From DIGJ01 sp036658435 (GTDB taxonomy: Bacteria; Bacillota; Clostridia; Lachnospirales; Lachnospiraceae): a stretch of DNA of 24,220 nt. The position numbers and the translations under genes were made by a program. Every line of letters starts with the position of its first letter. Within the stretch, counting starts at the first letter, position 1. The DNA lies in NCBI GenBank assembly GCA_036658435.1, contig JAVXEO010000035.1, forward strand, positions 1 through 24,220. The letters are read 5' to 3'. Below, one piece after another: positions 22,278 to 24,220 of the stretch. Under the pieces are notes generated by a model, which saw only the letters and a program-made list of their open reading frames with translations, was not told where the DNA came from and did not search any database.

Positions 22278-22817
22278 ATGAATATTGGTCATAAATTAAA
22301 AGAATTAAGAGTGGAAATTGGTTTGACACAAGAGGAGCTTGCTGACCGTTCCGAATTGTCAAAAGGCTTTATTTCTCAACTGGAACGAGATCTTACCTCA
22401 CCCTCGATTCAAACCTTAGTCGATATTTTACAGTGTCTTGGGACGGATTTAAAAGATTTCTTTCAGGAAGAAGAAGATACCCAGATTGTTTTTAAAAAAG
22501 AAGATTTTTTTCAAAAAACGGATAGTGAATTTCATAACAAAATAGAATGGATTATTCCTAATGCTCAGAAAAATAATATGGAACCCATATTATTAACCTT
22601 AGAACCAAACGGTTCTACCTATATAGATGTTCCTCATGAAGGCGAAGAGTTTGGCTACATTTTAAAGGGAAGCATCCATATTCATTTAGGAACAAAAACA
22701 TATAAAGCATCCAAAGGAGAAACTTTTTATTACACGGCAAATAAGCAACACTATATCACCGGTAATTCAAAAACAGAATCCTGTATACTCTGGGTATCTA
22801 CCCCACCTAATTTTTGA
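22278..22817 (+). CDS. XRE-cupin transcriptional regulator
   Basis: This 179-residue DNA-binding regulator has an XRE-type helix-turn-helix (about 3-62, with LTQEELADRSELSKGFISQL) and a C-terminal cupin_2 sensor domain (about 100-175, with HEGEEFGYILKGSIHIHLG and the second half around KGETFYY). This layout is shared with PuuR-type regulators. AAAAGGAGG precedes the ATG by about eight bases. It is 52 bases upstream of potA on the same strand, so it probably controls polyamine uptake and its own expression. The effector is presumed to be a polyamine or related molecule but this is context only. Confidence 0.92.
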   Translation: MNIGHKLKELRVEIGLTQEELADRSELSKGFISQLERDLTSPSIQTLVDILQCLGTDLKDFFQEEEDTQIVFKKEDFFQKTDSEFHNKIEWIIPNAQKNNMEPILLTLEPNGSTYIDVPHEGEEFGYILKGSIHIHLGTKTYKASKGETFYYTANKQHYITGNSKTESCILWVSTPPNF

Positions 22818-22869
22818 TTTTACAAATGAAAATAAGAAGCGTGCCAGGCTCACGCAGATAGGACGGAAT

Positions 22870-23946
22870 ATGGATAGTAAAAAATTAATCGATTTAGTAC
22901 AAATTTCCAAATCATATGGCAACCAGATTATTCTGGATGAATTGAATTTATATATTCGGGAAAATGAGTTTTTAACCCTTTTAGGTCCCAGTGGATGTGG
23001 TAAAACAACGACCCTTCGTATTCTAGGTGGCTTTGAGTCCCCAGATCATGGGCAGGTTTTATTTAATGGGAAAGATATTACAACTCTGCCGCCAAATGTG
23101 CGCCCCTTAAATACAGTATTTCAAAAATACGCTCTTTTTTCTCATATGTCCATTGCAGAAAACATTGCTTTTGGATTGAAAATAAAGAAAAAAAGCAAAA
23201 TTTATATCCAGGATAAAATAAAATATGCGCTGAAACTTGTGAATTTAGAGGGCTATGAAAACCGTAGTCCCAACTCTTTAAGCGGCGGACAGCAGCAGCG
23301 TATTGCCATTGCCCGTGCTATTGTAAACGAACCCAAGGTTCTTCTTTTGGATGAACCCCTTGGGGCTCTTGACTTAAAGCTTCGGCAGGATATGCAATAC
23401 GAATTAATCCGCCTGAAAAACGAGTTGGGGATTACTTTTATTTATGTAACTCATGACCAGGAAGAAGCCCTAACCATGTCAGATACCATTGTGGTTATGA
23501 ATCAAGGCTATATTCAGCAGATTGGCAAGCCGGAAGACATCTATAATGAACCCCAAAATGCTTTTGTAGCTGATTTTATTGGTGACAGTAATATTATATC
23601 CGGTATTATGCTGGAAGACAAATTAGTTCAGATTCTAGGTGCCAAGTTTCCCTGTGTGGATACCGGGTTTGGAAAAAACAAACTGGTGGATGTTGTGATT
23701 CGCCCTGAAGATGTAGATTTAGTAGCACCAGAGGAAGGTTCCATCCAAGGTGTAGTTACTTCTCTGATCTTTAAAGGGGTTCATTATGAAATGGAAGTGG
23801 CTGCAAATGGTTTTGACTGGCTGGTTCATAGTACCGATATGGTAGCACCCGGTGAAAAAGTAGGCATTAAGATCGTACCTTTTGATATTCAAATTATGAA
23901 TAAGCCGGAATCCGAAGACGAGGAGGCGCAGGTTATCAATGAATAA
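22870..23946 (+). CDS. potA: Spermidine/putrescine ABC transporter ATP-binding protein
   Basis: This 358-residue ATPase powers polyamine uptake. The nucleotide-binding domain has Walker A GPSGCGKTT (39-47), signature LSGGQQQR (137-144), Walker B VLLLDEP (157-163) and the switch histidine in YVTHDQEEA. FNGKDITTLPPNVRPLNTVF is typical of PotA. A C-terminal TOBE-type domain (about 265-345) follows VVIRPEDVDLV. The length is near the usual 350-380. A weak GGA stands before the ATG. It overlaps the permease start by eight bases, as in pot operons. The name rests on sequence pattern and neighbours; the exact polyamine is not determined. Confidence 0.92.
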   Translation: MDSKKLIDLVQISKSYGNQIILDELNLYIRENEFLTLLGPSGCGKTTTLRILGGFESPDHGQVLFNGKDITTLPPNVRPLNTVFQKYALFSHMSIAENIAFGLKIKKKSKIYIQDKIKYALKLVNLEGYENRSPNSLSGGQQQRIAIARAIVNEPKVLLLDEPLGALDLKLRQDMQYELIRLKNELGITFIYVTHDQEEALTMSDTIVVMNQGYIQQIGKPEDIYNEPQNAFVADFIGDSNIISGIMLEDKLVQILGAKFPCVDTGFGKNKLVDVVIRPEDVDLVAPEEGSIQGVVTSLIFKGVHYEMEVAANGFDWLVHSTDMVAPGEKVGIKIVPFDIQIMNKPESEDEEAQVINE

Positions 23947-24220
23947 AAAGAAATATATTTCAATTCCCTACCAGGTATGGGCGGTTATCTTTGTTTTAGT
24001 TCCTCTGGGAATGGTAATGTATTATGGATTTACAGATACCTCCGGAGCGTTTACTCTTCATAATATATTACAGATTGCAGATCCTGAAAATTCCAAGGCT
24101 TTGATGTTAGCCTTGTTGTTTTCTTTAATCAGTACCTTGCTCTGTCTTTTATTAGCTTATCCTCTGGCTATGATTTTGCAGTCCATTAGTGTAAGTCAAA
24201 CCAGCTTTATTGTGCTTTTA
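23939..24220 (+). CDS. potB: PotB-like polyamine ABC transporter permease (5' part)
   Basis: This gene runs off the window; 94 codons are visible. The protein begins MNKKKYISIPYQVWAVIFVL, with a first transmembrane helix (about 10-30), a short extracytoplasmic loop (FTDTSGAFTLHNILQI) and a second hydrophobic segment (LLFSLISTLLCLLLAYPLAM). This is the layout of the PotB/binding-protein-dependent permease family. Its ATG overlaps the potA stop by eight bases. A potC permease and potD binding protein are expected next but cannot be seen. Confidence 0.88.
   Translation, partial: MNKKKYISIPYQVWAVIFVLVPLGMVMYYGFTDTSGAFTLHNILQIADPENSKALMLALLFSLISTLLCLLLAYPLAMILQSISVSQTSFIVLL

Noticed and set aside
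22839..22855. Small hairpin GCGTG-N7-CACGC between the regulator and potA
   Set aside because: The stem has only five pairs and no T-run follows, so it supports neither a terminator nor a known RNA element.

Overview
The window looks like a chromosomal segment of a low-GC, anaerobic Gram-positive bacterium, most likely a Clostridia/Lachnospiraceae member. The reasons are AT-rich DNA, strong AGGAGG ribosome sites, a biotin-dependent sodium-pump decarboxylase operon, an AlgX-like DHHW protein paired with an MBOAT acyltransferase, a DUF4358 protein, and an XRE-cupin regulator in front of potABCD-type genes. No rRNA, tRNA, CRISPR array or phage gene was seen. Except for the transposase at the left edge and the regulator/pot genes at the right edge, every gene lies on the minus strand.

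Layout, left to right. (1) 42-1831: an IS1634/IS4-type insertion sequence with an intact transposase and a 13-bp inverted repeat, followed by about 310 bp of gene-poor DNA. (2) 2107-7385: a five-gene minus-strand operon, in transcription order a divergent acyl-CoA carboxyltransferase, a secreted-domain OadG-like subunit, a biotin carrier, the OadB sodium pump and an OadA/5S carboxyltransferase, ended by a clear terminator. It has no biotin carboxylase, so it should decarboxylate or transcarboxylate rather than use ATP to fix bicarbonate. (3) 7457-11249: a four-gene operon with an ECF sigma factor, a small single-pass membrane protein (candidate anti-sigma factor), an AlgI-like MBOAT O-acyltransferase and a DHHW/AlgX-like extracellular acetyltransferase. 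It is probably an envelope polysaccharide O-acetylation system under its own sigma factor. A DUF4358 protein lies just upstream. (4) 12004-15196: HD-GYP c-di-GMP phosphodiesterase, D-Ala-D-Ala carboxypeptidase, and a receiver-only response regulator preceded by a good promoter and overlapping tiny ORFs. (5) 15230-20701: a metal/cofactor cluster with XdhC, an NTPase, a FecCD-type permease, an ABC ATPase, a DUF4213/DUF364 protein and a lipoprotein binding protein. Overlaps and tiny gaps indicate one operon. The content suggests import of molybdate, tungstate or a related metal species and maturation of a molybdenum hydroxylase. (6) 20699-22159: an NSS-family sodium/amino-acid symporter. (7) 22180-24220: divergent from it, an XRE-cupin regulator with a palindrome-rich operator, then potA and the start of potB for polyamine uptake.

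Several genes appear to start at TTG or GTG, inferred from ribosome-site spacing. All functions are read from conserved motifs and gene context. Substrates of the transporters, the carboxyltransferase and the acyltransferase cannot be fixed from this sequence alone.
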